Shown: in pieces, positions 7,430 through 15,482 of the stretch
How the letters are laid out: every line of letters starts with the position of its first letter
Position numbering within the stretch: position 1 is the stretch's first letter
Assembly (NCBI GenBank): GCA_900754445.1
Contig: CAAECW010000079.1
Location: forward strand, 1 to 31,688
Reading direction: 5' to 3'
Source of the DNA: an uncultured Collinsella sp.
GTDB lineage: Bacteria; Actinomycetota; Coriobacteriia; Coriobacteriales; Coriobacteriaceae
DNA length: 31,688 nt
Made by a program: the position numbers and the translations under genes
Notes under the pieces: model-generated
Database searches by the model: none
The model's input: the letters and a program-made list of their open reading frames with translations, nothing else
Told to the model about the DNA's origin: nothing

Positions 7430-8311
7430 ATGAGCAACTGGCTTAAGCTCGAGGGCGATGTCTGCGCCGTGACTGGCGCGCTCGGCGGTATGGGCGTCGA
7501 GATCTGCCGCGAGTTCGCCCGCAACGGCGCCAATGTCGTCCTGCTCGACCTGGACGAGGAAAAGGTCAAGGCCGCAGCCGCCGACCTCGCCGCCGAGTTT
7601 GGCATCCACGCCGAGGGCTACAAGATGAACGCCACCGACGAGGCCGAGGTTCAGGCCGCCGTCGATGCCACCATCGCCGACTTCGGCCGCATCGACGTCC
7701 TCGTCAACACCGCCGGCATCCTGCGCTTCGCCGCCATGGAGGATCTGCCGCTGAGCGACTGGGAGCAGGTGCTCAACGTCAACCTCACCGGCTACTTCAT
7801 CACCTCGCAGCGCTTTGGTCGCGAGATGATCAAGGCCGGCCAGGGCCGCCTGGTGCACATCTCGACCGTTGCCAGCCACTCCCCCGAGACGTTCTCGGGC
7901 GTGTACAGCTCCACCAAGGCCGGCGTCAACATGATGTCCAAGATGCTCGCCGCCGAGTGGGGCCCCTACGGCGTGCGATCCAACTGCGTCGAGCCCTGCT
8001 TCGTTAAGACCCCGATGTCGGCCAACTTCTACGCCGACCCCGAGGTCGAAAAGAGCCGCAGCCGCCTGATCGCCACGCGCCGCATCGGCGAGGTCAGCGA
8101 TATCGCCAACGCCGTCATGTTCCTGGCGTCCACGCGCTCGGACTTTACCACCGGCGACGCCATCAAGGTCGACGGCGGCTTCTCCAACATGATGGGTGAC
8201 CTCACCGCCAAGCCCGGCGGCCGTCGCGCCTATGCCGACAACTACCTTAAGAACAAGGGTGTCGAGCTTTGGTCCGATGAGTCCGGCGTCGCCAAGCCGA
8301 CCGACCAGTAA
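7430..8311 (+). CDS. SDR-family NAD(P)-dependent oxidoreductase
   Basis: A 293-residue classical short-chain dehydrogenase. Nucleotide-binding TGALGGMG (residues 15-22) and NTAG follow the family pattern. An acidic residue after the second strand (LLDLDEE) suggests NAD preference. The catalytic set is the LNVN Asn, the Ser of ISTVASHS and YSSTK. It ends with a longer tail than usual (about 35 residues after VDGG). A purine-rich GAAGGGA site precedes ATG. It is the first gene of a three-gene operon with an OFA-like MFS transporter and a Gfo/Idh/MocA dehydrogenase. Together these suggest uptake and two-step oxidation of a sugar acid, polyol or similar compound. Gluconate- or sorbitol-phosphate-type dehydrogenases are the nearest comparison. 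A hydroxysteroid dehydrogenase cannot be excluded from sequence alone. Confidence 0.88.
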   Translation: MSNWLKLEGDVCAVTGALGGMGVEICREFARNGANVVLLDLDEEKVKAAAADLAAEFGIHAEGYKMNATDEAEVQAAVDATIADFGRIDVLVNTAGILRFAAMEDLPLSDWEQVLNVNLTGYFITSQRFGREMIKAGQGRLVHISTVASHSPETFSGVYSSTKAGVNMMSKMLAAEWGPYGVRSNCVEPCFVKTPMSANFYADPEVEKSRSRLIATRRIGEVSDIANAVMFLASTRSDFTTGDAIKVDGGFSNMMGDLTAKPGGRRAYADNYLKNKGVELWSDESGVAKPTDQ

Positions 8312-8323
8312 CCCAACCTAACA

Positions 8324-8353
8324 GGGAGGCCCGCGGATACGCCCGCTCCTCCC
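8324..8353 (+). other. Intercistronic GC-rich hairpin
   Basis: GGGAGG and CCTCCC can pair between the SDR stop and the MFS start, with further GC pairing inside. No T tract follows, so it is more likely a processing or stability element than a terminator. Confidence 0.3.
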
Positions 8354-8376
8354 CCGCATCGATTAGAAAGAGTCCA

Positions 8377-9633
8377 ATGGCTTCCACCAACTCCAACAAG
8401 GGTCGCGCCGTCGTGCTTTCCGCCGCGTGCGTCACCATGTTCTTCATCAGCTCCATCGCGCTGTATTCCGTCGTGAGCAAGAACCTGCTCGCCGTCTACC
8501 CCGAGTGGTCGAGCGCCCTCACCTGGGCCTTCCCGGTCTTTCAGACCATCATGGCCGTGACGGGCATCTTCGCCGGCCGCATCTCCGATAAGATCGGCCC
8601 GCGCAACGTCGTGATCGCCGCCGCCGTGTGCTACGGCCTGGGCTGGTTCATGTCCGGCACCGTCACCGAGCCGTGGCAGTTCTACCTGTGGTTCTCGCTT
8701 GTCGCCGCCGTCGGCAACGGCCTGGGCTACAACCCGGCGCTCACCACCGGCCAAAAGTGGTTCATCGACAAGAAGGGCCTCGCCTCTGGCATCACCCTGG
8801 CCGCTTCGACCGCCGGTCCCGCCGTGCTGTCCCCGGTGCTCGCCTCGCTGCTCATCCCGAGCCTGGGCATCTTTGGCGCCCTCAAGGCGCTCGGCGTCAT
8901 CTTCTTTGTGATGATCGCCGCCTCCGCCCTGTTCCTGAAGGCCCCCGAGGCCGGTTGGCTGCCCGAGGGCTTCGAGGCCCCCAAGGGCGGCGCGCACGCC
9001 GGCACCTTCGGCGACCTCACCCCGGGCAAGATGGTCAAGACCCCGCGCTTCTGGATCCTCATCGTCACCTTCGCCTTTGCCGCCACCGCGGGCACCCTGC
9101 TCGTGGGCAAGGTTGCCTCCATCGCCGCCGTCCAGCTCTTCGCCGACCCCACGAGCGCCGCGGCCGTCGCCCTCGGCGGTGTGGTCGTCTCCGTCAACAC
9201 CTGCGCCAACCTGGTCGGCCGCCTGTCCTTTGGTCAGATCATCGACAAGCTCGGTGCCTACAAGTCGCTGCTCATCAGCCTTGTTGTCACCATCGTCGCA
9301 CTCGTCATCATGTCGATGAGCTTTACGCAGGCCATGTTCTTTGTGGCGCTCGCCCTGCTCGGCTTTAGCTTTGGCGCCCTGCTCGTCATCTACCCGCCGC
9401 TCACCGGTGGCGCCTTCGGCACCAGCAACATCGGCGTCAACTACGGCATCATGTTTTTGGGCTATGCCGCTTCCACCTGGATCAGCCAGCCCATCACCGC
9501 CGTGCTGTATCACGCCGAGGCCGGCAGCGCCGCCTACCAGCAGTCCTTCTACGGCGCCATCGTGATCGCCGCCATCGCCGTCGTGCTCACCGTCTACATG
9601 ATGGTCTCCGACAGCAAGAAGAAATCCGCCTAG
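8377..9633 (+). CDS. MFS transporter, OFA (oxalate/formate antiporter)-like
   Basis: 418 residues with twelve predicted membrane helices in two halves. The loop between helices 2 and 3 carries GRISDKIGPR, the MFS motif A form. The segment GQKWFIDKKGLASGITLAAS matches the KWF-D-+-G-A-G signature of the OFA subfamily, which moves small organic acids. It starts 65 bp after the SDR gene and is followed by a Gfo/Idh/MocA dehydrogenase 69 bp later, so it probably imports the operon's substrate. The ribosome site (AGAAAG) is weak, hinting at coupling to upstream translation. The substrate cannot be told from sequence. Confidence 0.88.
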   Translation: MASTNSNKGRAVVLSAACVTMFFISSIALYSVVSKNLLAVYPEWSSALTWAFPVFQTIMAVTGIFAGRISDKIGPRNVVIAAAVCYGLGWFMSGTVTEPWQFYLWFSLVAAVGNGLGYNPALTTGQKWFIDKKGLASGITLAASTAGPAVLSPVLASLLIPSLGIFGALKALGVIFFVMIAASALFLKAPEAGWLPEGFEAPKGGAHAGTFGDLTPGKMVKTPRFWILIVTFAFAATAGTLLVGKVASIAAVQLFADPTSAAAVALGGVVVSVNTCANLVGRLSFGQIIDKLGAYKSLLISLVVTIVALVIMSMSFTQAMFFVALALLGFSFGALLVIYPPLTGGAFGTSNIGVNYGIMFLGYAASTWISQPITAVLYHAEAGSAAYQQSFYGAIVIAAIAVVLTVYMMVSDSKKKSA

Positions 9634-9643
9634 TTTTACCGAC

Positions 9644-9670
9644 GTGACAAAGGGACTGCCCCTTTGTCAC
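9644..9670. repeat. REP-like hairpin 1 (GTGACAAAGGG type)
   Basis: GTGACAAAGGG and CCCTTTGTCAC form a perfect 11-bp stem with loop ACTGC, between the MFS and Gfo/Idh/MocA genes. It is the same palindrome family as 23010-23042. The + strand after it is not T-rich, so it is unlikely to be a full terminator. Confidence 0.65.
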
Positions 9671-9702
9671 ATTCCACCGGCCACCAGTATTAAGGAGTCG
9701 AA

Positions 9703-10743
9703 ATGTCTGAGCTCAATCCCGTCCGCATTGCCGTTATCGGCGCCGGCGCCATGGGCCGCAACCACATCCGCTTTGTCACCGAGGAGCCCGAGGCCGAGCT
9801 CGTCGCCATCGCCGACGCCTTTGAGGGCGCCCGCGCCACGGCCGAGGCCGCCGGCGTGCCGTTTTACACCGATCCCGCCCAGATGATGGACGAGGTCAAG
9901 CCCGAGGCCGTCATTATCGCCACCCCCAACGACCTGCACCTGGGCGTTGCTCGCAAGGCTGTGAAGCGCAATATCGTGCCGTTGGTCGAAAAGCCGATCT
10001 CCAACGACCTGGAGGATGCCCAGGCTTTCGCTGCCGAGGCCGAGACCGCCGGCGTGCCCGTGCTCGTGGGCCAGCACCGTCGCCACAACCCCTTCGTCAA
10101 CAAGGCCAAGGAGATCATCGAGTCCGGCGAGCTGGGCAAGCTCACCGTGTCGAGCTTCCACTACATGATCTATAAGAATGACGAGTATTTCGATGTCGAG
10201 TGGCGCCGCAAGAAGGGTGCCGGCCCGATCCTGGTCAACCTGGTGCACGACGTCGACCTGCTCCGTTACCTGCTGGGCGAGCCCGTTGCCGTCCAGGGCA
10301 TGCAGTCCAGCGCCGCCCGCGGTTTTGAGACCGAGGACTCCGCCGTGGTCAACGTCCGTTTTGCCGATGGCGCGCTTGCGAGCATGACCATCTCCGACGC
10401 CACCGCCAGCCCCTGGAACTGGGAGGCAACCGCTCGCGAGGATCCGCAGTACCGCCCCTTCGACGCCGACGCCTACTTTATCGGCGGCACTAAGGGCGCC
10501 CTGTCGCTGCCCCGCCTGCACCAGTTCTCTTACGACGGCGCCTCCAACTGGCACAAGCCGCTGCAGATGGAGATTCCGGCCGTCGACCCGGCACTGCCGC
10601 ACAAGATGCAGCTCAAGCACTTTGTGAAGGTTGTCCGCCGCGAGGTCGAGCCCGTCGTGACCCCCGCCGATAACGTCAAGACGCTCACGCTGCTTAACGC
10701 TATCAAGGAGGCCGCCGAGACCGGCCAGCTCGTCGAGCTGTAA
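9703..10743 (+). CDS. Gfo/Idh/MocA-family oxidoreductase
   Basis: 346 residues. An N-terminal Rossmann fold with VIGAGAMGRNH (residues 12-22) binds NAD(P). EKPIS (about 97-101) is the family's conserved EKP motif with the catalytic-site Lys. The C-terminal alpha/beta domain has NLVHDVDLLRYLLG, with the His-Asp pair typical of inositol- or sugar-type dehydrogenases. AAGGAG is well placed before ATG. It is the third gene of the operon and likely acts on a sugar, inositol-like compound or sugar acid brought in by the MFS carrier, before or after the SDR step. The exact substrate is not decidable. Confidence 0.9.
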   Translation: MSELNPVRIAVIGAGAMGRNHIRFVTEEPEAELVAIADAFEGARATAEAAGVPFYTDPAQMMDEVKPEAVIIATPNDLHLGVARKAVKRNIVPLVEKPISNDLEDAQAFAAEAETAGVPVLVGQHRRHNPFVNKAKEIIESGELGKLTVSSFHYMIYKNDEYFDVEWRRKKGAGPILVNLVHDVDLLRYLLGEPVAVQGMQSSAARGFETEDSAVVNVRFADGALASMTISDATASPWNWEATAREDPQYRPFDADAYFIGGTKGALSLPRLHQFSYDGASNWHKPLQMEIPAVDPALPHKMQLKHFVKVVRREVEPVVTPADNVKTLTLLNAIKEAAETGQLVEL

Positions 10744-10815
10744 TGCTTTAGGGCGAGCCGCGGCAGACTCCCCGCCGAGCGCCTTGGCCCGCCGCCAACA
10801 AGCCCCTCTTCTTTA

Positions 10816-10849
10816 CCCCGCGAGCAGCCTCCTGCCCGCGGGGCATTTT
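10816..10849 (+). terminator. Terminator of the SDR-MFS-Gfo operon
   Basis: CCCCGCG (10816-10822) pairs with CGCGGGG (10837-10843) and is followed by CATTTTG. It lies 73 bp after the stop codon of the last gene. Confidence 0.65.
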
Positions 10850-10909
10850 GCTACCTTGCCGACGATTTTTCTGGGGCGGGGGCCATTTTGCGCCTCAGTC
10901 TGATTCGTT

Positions 10910-11071
10910 CGCCACGAAATGGGCCTATCTACTACGTTTAACCGATCGCCCTTAACCATGCCAAATTTCGCGAAATAAAAACCGCAGGTAGACGACTTGC
11001 CGATTTTCGGAAAAACCAGGCATGGTCAGCCCCTACGGGTAAAACGTAGTAGATAGGCCGTTTTCGTGGCG
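10910..11071. repeat. 162-bp intergenic inverted-repeat element A
   Basis: The outer arms 10910-10940 and 11041-11071 are complementary at 28 of 31 positions, with a perfect 18-bp core (GGCCTATCTACTACGTTT). Nested inside are ACCATGCC (10955) with GGCATGGT (11019) and the 12-bp palindrome ATTTCGCGAAAT (10965-10976). It has no coding potential. The rest of the 409-bp gap between genes holds the terminator at 10816 and a GATTTTTCTGGGGCGGGG motif at 10863-10880. It could be a miniature mobile element or a structured RNA, just upstream of tex. Confidence 0.75.
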
Positions 11072-11152
11072 CGGCCCCAAAACAGCCTTTTGGGACGGGT
11101 GGTATCCTTGGTAGCCCTGTGCTGCAAACGCACCTTAAACGCAAGGAGTCCC

Positions 11153-13300
11153 ATGGATCTTATCGCCCAGCTCGCCCACGAGCTCAACCTTAAGGCCGCC
11201 AACATCGAGGCAGCCGTCAAGCTCATCGACGAGGGCAACACCATCCCCTTTATCTCGCGCTACCGCAAAGAAGCAACGGGCGGCATGGACGACGTCGCCC
11301 TGCGCGCACTCGACGAGCGCCTGTCCTACCTGCGCAATCTTGAACAGCGCAAAGAGGACGTCATTCTGCTCATCGACGCCCAGGGCAAGCTCACGCCCGA
11401 GCTCGAGCAGCAGATTCGCGAGGCCACGCAGCTCCAGCGTGTCGAGGACCTCTACAAGCCCTACCGCAAAAAGCGCATGACTCGCGCGCAGAAGGCCCGC
11501 GAAGCCGGCCTGGAGCCGCTCGCCAACATGATCATCATGCAGGCCTCGGCCAAGGGCAGTGCGCTCGACGCCGCCGCAGCATACGTCAATGAGGAGGCCG
11601 GCTTCGACACGCCCGAAAAGGCGCTCGCCGGCGCGGCGGACATCGTGGCCGAGACGGTGGCCGAGGACCCCGAGAACGTCGCCGACCTGCGTGCCTTTAC
11701 GCAAAACACCGCAGACATCGTCGTCGAGGCCACCGACCCCACCGAGAAGACCCCCTACGAGCCGTACTACAGCTATGATGAGCCGCTGCGCCGTATACCC
11801 AACCACCGCGTGCTGGCTATCGACCGCGGTGAGCGCGAGGGCAAGCTCCGCGTGCGCGTGAACGTCGACGGCGCCGCCGCCACGGCACGCCTCGGCAGCC
11901 GTTGGCCCCGACGCCAGGGCGTCTTCGCGCCCGTCTTTGACGCCGCCATCGCCGACGGCTACAAGCGCCTCATGGCCCCCTCGCTGGAGCGCGAGGCCCG
12001 CGCCAAACTCACCGTCCGTGCGCAGACCGAGGCCATCAATGTCTTTGCCAAGAATCTCGAGGGCCTGCTCTCGGCACGCCCCGTGCGCGGCGCCCGCGTG
12101 CTCGCGCTCGATCCGGGCTACCGCACCGGCTGCAAGGTCGCCGTCATGGACGAGACCGGCAAGCTGCTCGACCACGGCGTGGTCTATCCCACCAAGCCGC
12201 GCCACGACGTCGCCGGCACCAAGCGCGAGCTCGCCCGCCTCGTCAAAAAGGACAGCGTCAACACCATCGTCATCGGCAACGGCACCGCCAGCCGCGAGAC
12301 CGAGGAAGTCGTCTCGGAGTTCATCGCCGAGCAGGCGCCTGAGCTGCGATACACCATCGTCAACGAGGCCGGCGCATCGGTGTACTCCGCCTCCGAGCTC
12401 GCCAGCCAGGAGTATCCCGATCTGGACGTCACCGTGCGTGGCGCCATGAGCCTGGGCCGCCGTCTACAGGACCCGCTGGCAGAGCTCGTCAAGATCCCGC
12501 CCCAGTCCATCGGCGTTGGCCAGTACCAGCACGACCTTGACCAGGCCGAGCTTTCGCGCACCCTGGGCCATGTGGTGGAGGACGTCGTCAACCGCGTGGG
12601 CGTCGACGTGAATACCGCGAGCGCAAGCCTGCTGGGATACGTATCGGGCATCACGCCGAGCGTGGCCAAAAACATCGTGGCCTACCGCGAGGAAAACGGT
12701 GCCTTTACCGATCGCCGCCAGCTTAAGAAGGTCCCCAAACTAGGACCCAAGGCATACCTCAACGCCGCGGGCTTCCTGCGCATCAGCGGCGGCAAGAACC
12801 CGCTCGACGCGACGAGCGTCCACCCCGAGAGCTACGAGGTGGCCACGTCCGTCCTGGAACGCGCCGGAGTTAAAGCCAGCGAGCTCAGCCGCGGCGGCGT
12901 GCCCGACATCGAGCGCCGTCTGGGCAGTATCTCGGCGCTGGCAAGTGACCTGAACTGCGGCACCCTCACGCTCATCGACATCGTCAACGAGCTCAAGAAG
13001 CCCGGCCGCGACCCGCGCGACGACGCGCCCGAGGTGGTCTTTAGCCGCTCGGCGCTTTCCATCGACGACCTGGAACCCGGCATGGAGCTCAAGGGGACGG
13101 TGCGCAACGTCGTCGACTTTGGCGCGTTCGTCGACGTGGGCGTGCACCAGGACGGCCTCGTGCATATCTCCAAGCTGGCCAATCGCTTTGTCAAGCACCC
13201 GAGCGACGTGGTGCGCGTCGGCGACACGGTCAAGGTGTGGGTAGAAAAGGTCGATCGCGACCGCAAGAAGATCTCGCTCACCATGGTGCAGGGAAAGTAA
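11153..13300 (+). CDS. tex: Tex, RNA-binding transcription accessory protein
   Basis: 715 residues, close to the family's usual length (about 720-780). The ATG at 11153 was chosen over an earlier in-frame start at 11066 because AAGGAG (11143-11148) precedes it and MDLIAQLAHELN is a normal Tex beginning. Domains: the helical N-terminal Tex region (1-190), a YqgF/RNase H-like domain beginning VLALDPGYRTGC (about 315), the helix-hairpin-helix region (about 480-560, LGYVSGITPSVAKNIVAYRE) and a C-terminal S1 RNA-binding domain (643-712, GTVRNVVDFGAFVDVG). It is a cytoplasmic nucleic-acid-binding protein linked to transcription and toxin-gene expression in other bacteria. It stands alone, with a structured intergenic element on each side. 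Confidence 0.95.
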   Translation: MDLIAQLAHELNLKAANIEAAVKLIDEGNTIPFISRYRKEATGGMDDVALRALDERLSYLRNLEQRKEDVILLIDAQGKLTPELEQQIREATQLQRVEDLYKPYRKKRMTRAQKAREAGLEPLANMIIMQASAKGSALDAAAAYVNEEAGFDTPEKALAGAADIVAETVAEDPENVADLRAFTQNTADIVVEATDPTEKTPYEPYYSYDEPLRRIPNHRVLAIDRGEREGKLRVRVNVDGAAATARLGSRWPRRQGVFAPVFDAAIADGYKRLMAPSLEREARAKLTVRAQTEAINVFAKNLEGLLSARPVRGARVLALDPGYRTGCKVAVMDETGKLLDHGVVYPTKPRHDVAGTKRELARLVKKDSVNTIVIGNGTASRETEEVVSEFIAEQAPELRYTIVNEAGASVYSASELASQEYPDLDVTVRGAMSLGRRLQDPLAELVKIPPQSIGVGQYQHDLDQAELSRTLGHVVEDVVNRVGVDVNTASASLLGYVSGITPSVAKNIVAYREENGAFTDRRQLKKVPKLGPKAYLNAAGFLRISGGKNPLDATSVHPESYEVATSVLERAGVKASELSRGGVPDIERRLGSISALASDLNCGTLTLIDIVNELKKPGRDPRDDAPEVVFSRSALSIDDLEPGMELKGTVRNVVDFGAFVDVGVHQDGLVHISKLANRFVKHPSDVVRVGDTVKVWVEKVDRDRKKISLTMVQGK

Positions 13301-13310
13301 ACCGCCAAAG

Positions 13311-13524
13311 CAAAGGTACCCCCTGTAGCGATGTGCAAAATCGCGAGTATTCTGCAAATTCCACCGTTCCGGATGCCCCTCAGAGACGAAAAAGCAAAAA
13401 ACAGCCCCCGTTTTAGCGTCGTCAGAGCCAAAACGGGGGCCGTTCCATGCTTCGGTCAACTGATAAAGACCTTTACCTTGCTGAATACTCTCAATTTTGC
13501 ACGGCGCAGGCGGGGGTACCTTTG
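13311..13524. repeat. 214-bp intergenic inverted-repeat element B
   Basis: The ends 13311-13354 and 13481-13524 are inverted copies. CAAAGGTACCCCC is perfect, a 9-nt stretch differs, then GTGCAAAAT-G-GAGTATTC matches apart from two positions. A central hairpin (13404-13440) sits between them. The structure resembles element A and the element at 26435-26564: long outer arms around an inner stem. It follows tex directly and may also end its transcript. Confidence 0.7.
13391..13440 (-). terminator. Intrinsic terminator facing the transaldolase gene
   Basis: GCCCCCGTTTT and AAAACGGGGGC form an 11-bp stem (13404-13414 with 13430-13440). On the minus strand it is followed by TGTTTTTTGCTTTTT, so it is best read as terminating minus-strand transcription from the transaldolase. 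It lies inside element B. Confidence 0.65.
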
Positions 13525-13527
13525 CCC

Positions 13528-13572
13528 ACGGCAGGATATGGAAGCCAATCGCCAACTTGCTGGCAAGCTCGT
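13528..13572 (-). pseudogene. Short vestige resembling the transaldolase C-terminus
   Basis: The 16-bp stretch ACGGCAGGATATGGAA (13528-13543) is repeated exactly at 13684-13699, where it encodes the transaldolase end (GFHILP-stop). Translated in the same sense, this copy gives RHELASKLAIGFHILP against RGFAKDIAALGFHILP in the gene. The stop is replaced by TGG. It is likely a remnant of a duplicated or displaced 3' end; the match is short. Confidence 0.35.
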
Positions 13573-13580
13573 GCCGGCAG

Positions 13581-13650
13581 CCCCGGCCTTTCCTTTGCCT
13601 AGCGCGACCCTCGCGGAGCGCGTGAGCGATAGGGAAAGGAAAGGCCGGGG
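13581..13650. repeat. Perfect 16-bp inverted repeat
   Basis: CCCCGGCCTTTCCTTT (13581-13596) and its exact complement (13635-13650) enclose a 38-nt GC-rich loop. It lies between the transaldolase stop and the vestige of the same gene's 3' end. There is no T tract on either strand. Confidence 0.6.
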
Positions 13651-13681
13651 CGAACAGCCCACGGTACAGTCGGTGTTCGCG

Positions 13682-14386
13682 CTACGGCAGGATATGGAAA
13701 CCGAGCGCCGCGATATCCTTGGCAAAACCGCGCACGGTGTCGAGCGAGACCTCGTACGGGTCGCGACCAATGTTCTTGCGCTTGGCCAGGATGCTGTTGG
13801 GCACCGTAATGATCTGGCAACCGCAGGCCTCGGCCTGGTAAATGTTGATGAGCTCGCGCGTGGACGCCCACAGGACCTCGCAGTTGGGCTTTGCGGCGGC
13901 CTTCTTGACCGACTCCGTCATAAACGGAATGGGGTCGACGCCGGTATCGGCGATGCGGCCGGCAAAGAGCGAGATGATGGACGGCGTCTCGGTGTCAACG
14001 GCCTCGACCATCTCGTCAACCTGCTTAGGCGTAAAGATGGTGGTGACGTTGACCTTGATGCCGTCGGCCGAAAGCTTGCGCACCAGCTCGGCGGTGGACT
14101 CGCCCTTGGTGGTCACGCACGGAATCTTGACGTAGACGTTCTCGGCCCAGGTAGCGATCTCGCGCGCCTCGACCTCCATGGTCTCGACGTCGTCGGCAAA
14201 GACCTCAAACGAGACGGACACATCGGTGATGTGGGTCAAGACCTCTTTGGCAAACGCACGGTAATCCGTCACGCCGCCCTTCTTCATAAGGGACGGGTTG
14301 GTCGTGAAACCCTGAACGTTGCCGTTCTCGTACATGTCGAGCATGCCCTCGAGGTTTGCACCGTCAGCGAACACCTTGATTGCCAT
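13682..14386 (-). CDS. Transaldolase family protein (fructose-6-phosphate aldolase/TalC type)
   Basis: 234 residues, the size of the small (FSA/TalC) transaldolase class rather than the 300-plus class. The start MAIKVFADGANLE at 14386 has AAGGA about 9 nt upstream; an in-frame ATG 24 bases earlier lacks a site. Visible features are FTTNPSLMKKGG near the N-terminus, the Schiff-base Lys in VYVKIPCVTTKGE, the TTIFTPKQ segment and SLFAGRIADTGVDP, all typical of the beta/alpha barrel. It is a cytoplasmic enzyme handling dihydroxyacetone transfer among sugar phosphates. Sequence alone does not separate transaldolase from F6P aldolase activity. It is transcribed alone. Confidence 0.9.
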   Translation of the reverse strand: MAIKVFADGANLEGMLDMYENGNVQGFTTNPSLMKKGGVTDYRAFAKEVLTHITDVSVSFEVFADDVETMEVEAREIATWAENVYVKIPCVTTKGESTAELVRKLSADGIKVNVTTIFTPKQVDEMVEAVDTETPSIISLFAGRIADTGVDPIPFMTESVKKAAAKPNCEVLWASTRELINIYQAEACGCQIITVPNSILAKRKNIGRDPYEVSLDTVRGFAKDIAALGFHILP

Positions 14387-14416
14387 CTGCCTGATTCCTT
14401 TCGTTAGCATACGGCC

Positions 14417-14449
14417 GATAAACTGCTAAACACTTTACCTACGTTTATC
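14417..14449 (-). promoter_or_regulatory. Candidate operator before the transaldolase gene
   Basis: GATAAAC (14417-14423) and GTTTATC (14443-14449) form a 7-bp dyad 31 bp upstream of the start codon. A further short hairpin, AAACAC-CTCA-GTGTTT, lies at 14493-14508. No regulator is identified. Confidence 0.3.
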
Positions 14450-14579
14450 AAGGCGTGAGCTGCGGTTTTTTATCTTCTCGGCGAACGGTATAAACACCTC
14501 AGTGTTTGGATTGATAAATCGATTGAGCATGTAAAAGCAAAGAGTCGCAGTTTGGGCAAACGTCAGAACGCGGGATTCA

Positions 14580-15407
14580 TTAGATGAGGCCGAAATGCTG
14601 CATCGCTGTGACGGTGCCGTCATGTGCGACATCATCAGTCACGTAGTCGGCGAGCGCCTTGACCTCGGGCATGGCGTTGCCCATGGCCACGGCCGTCTCG
14701 ACAGCGGCGAGCATACCCAGATCGTTGCCGGAATCGCCAAAGCCAAAGGTGCGCGCGTTGCCGGTGCGACCCAGGTATTCCAGCGCTCGCGCCACGCCCA
14801 CGCCCTTGTCAATGCCCTTGGGGCTCAGCTCGCGATTCTGACCACCGGTGTTGCACAGCTCAAACTCGCGATCGATAAAGCCGTCATCGTTGGCTACGCG
14901 AGCCAGGTAGCTCGCGACGATGCACACCTTGCCCACGCGCAGACGGCCGTCGACGCGCATCTCCTCGGCGCTGTGCACCACAGAAGTGCCGATCAGAGAC
15001 GGCTGCTCAACACCCGCGGGTTCCAGGGCAAAGGTAGCCACGTTGGTCTCGAAAAAGGCTTCAATCCCTGCCGCGGCCATACGGCGTGCCAGCTCCTCGA
15101 TAACGTCCTCATCAAAGCAGTCCTCGTGTACCACGCGGCCCTCGACCTCGAGCGTCGCTCCCGCCATGGCAACGACACCCGCCGGGTTCAGCGCGCGCAG
15201 GCCATCGGCAATCAGCCACAAGGGACGACCCGTGCAGATAAATGCCTGGTGTCCCGCGTCGCGCAGACGATGAAACGCCTCGACGACCGCCTGCGAGGGG
15301 CAAACCGCCGAAAAGTCCTTGTCGGTCATGTTGTCGGGATCGAACGACGTCAGCGTGCCGTCCACGTCAAAAAAGAGCACGGCGGAATCGGGGCACGCAT
15401 CAATCAT
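14580..15407 (-). CDS. HAD-superfamily hydrolase (Cof-type phosphatase)
   Basis: 275 residues. Motif I is FFDVDGTLTS, with the nucleophile and acid Asp at 14 and 16. Motif II is ICTGR (Thr in the sugar-phosphatase context). The C-terminal motif IV is GFGDSGNDLGML (about 222-233), binding Mg2+. The large insert between motifs (cap type C2, roughly residues 85-190) fits the Cof/YidA class that dephosphorylates sugar phosphates and cofactors. GAAAGGA is placed before the ATG at 15407. It is divergent from the rRNA methyltransferase gene and 173 bp upstream of the transaldolase. No substrate can be assigned. Confidence 0.9.
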   Translation of the reverse strand: MIDACPDSAVLFFDVDGTLTSFDPDNMTDKDFSAVCPSQAVVEAFHRLRDAGHQAFICTGRPLWLIADGLRALNPAGVVAMAGATLEVEGRVVHEDCFDEDVIEELARRMAAAGIEAFFETNVATFALEPAGVEQPSLIGTSVVHSAEEMRVDGRLRVGKVCIVASYLARVANDDGFIDREFELCNTGGQNRELSPKGIDKGVGVARALEYLGRTGNARTFGFGDSGNDLGMLAAVETAVAMGNAMPEVKALADYVTDDVAHDGTVTAMQHFGLI

Positions 15408-15449
15408 ATGGGTTCCTTTCGGGGGCGAGAGTAAACGAAGTATCCATCA

Positions 15450-15455
15450 TATAAT
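15450..15455 (+). promoter_or_regulatory. Candidate -10 box for the rRNA methyltransferase gene
   Basis: A perfect TATAAT lies 27 bp before the start codon. No good -35 hexamer is found 16-18 bp upstream, so the call is tentative. Confidence 0.35.
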
Positions 15456-15482
15456 GGAGCGACGCAACCAGAGAGGTCACCC

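Noticed and set aside
8242..9513. Minus-strand open frame of 423 codons opposite the MFS gene
   Set aside because: Its translation is a Gly/Asp/Glu/His-rich, low-complexity shadow of the transporter, with no ribosome site.
13331..14407. Plus-strand open frame of 358 codons opposite the transaldolase
   Set aside because: It runs through element B and a hairpin and mirrors the transaldolase codons; no recognisable protein.
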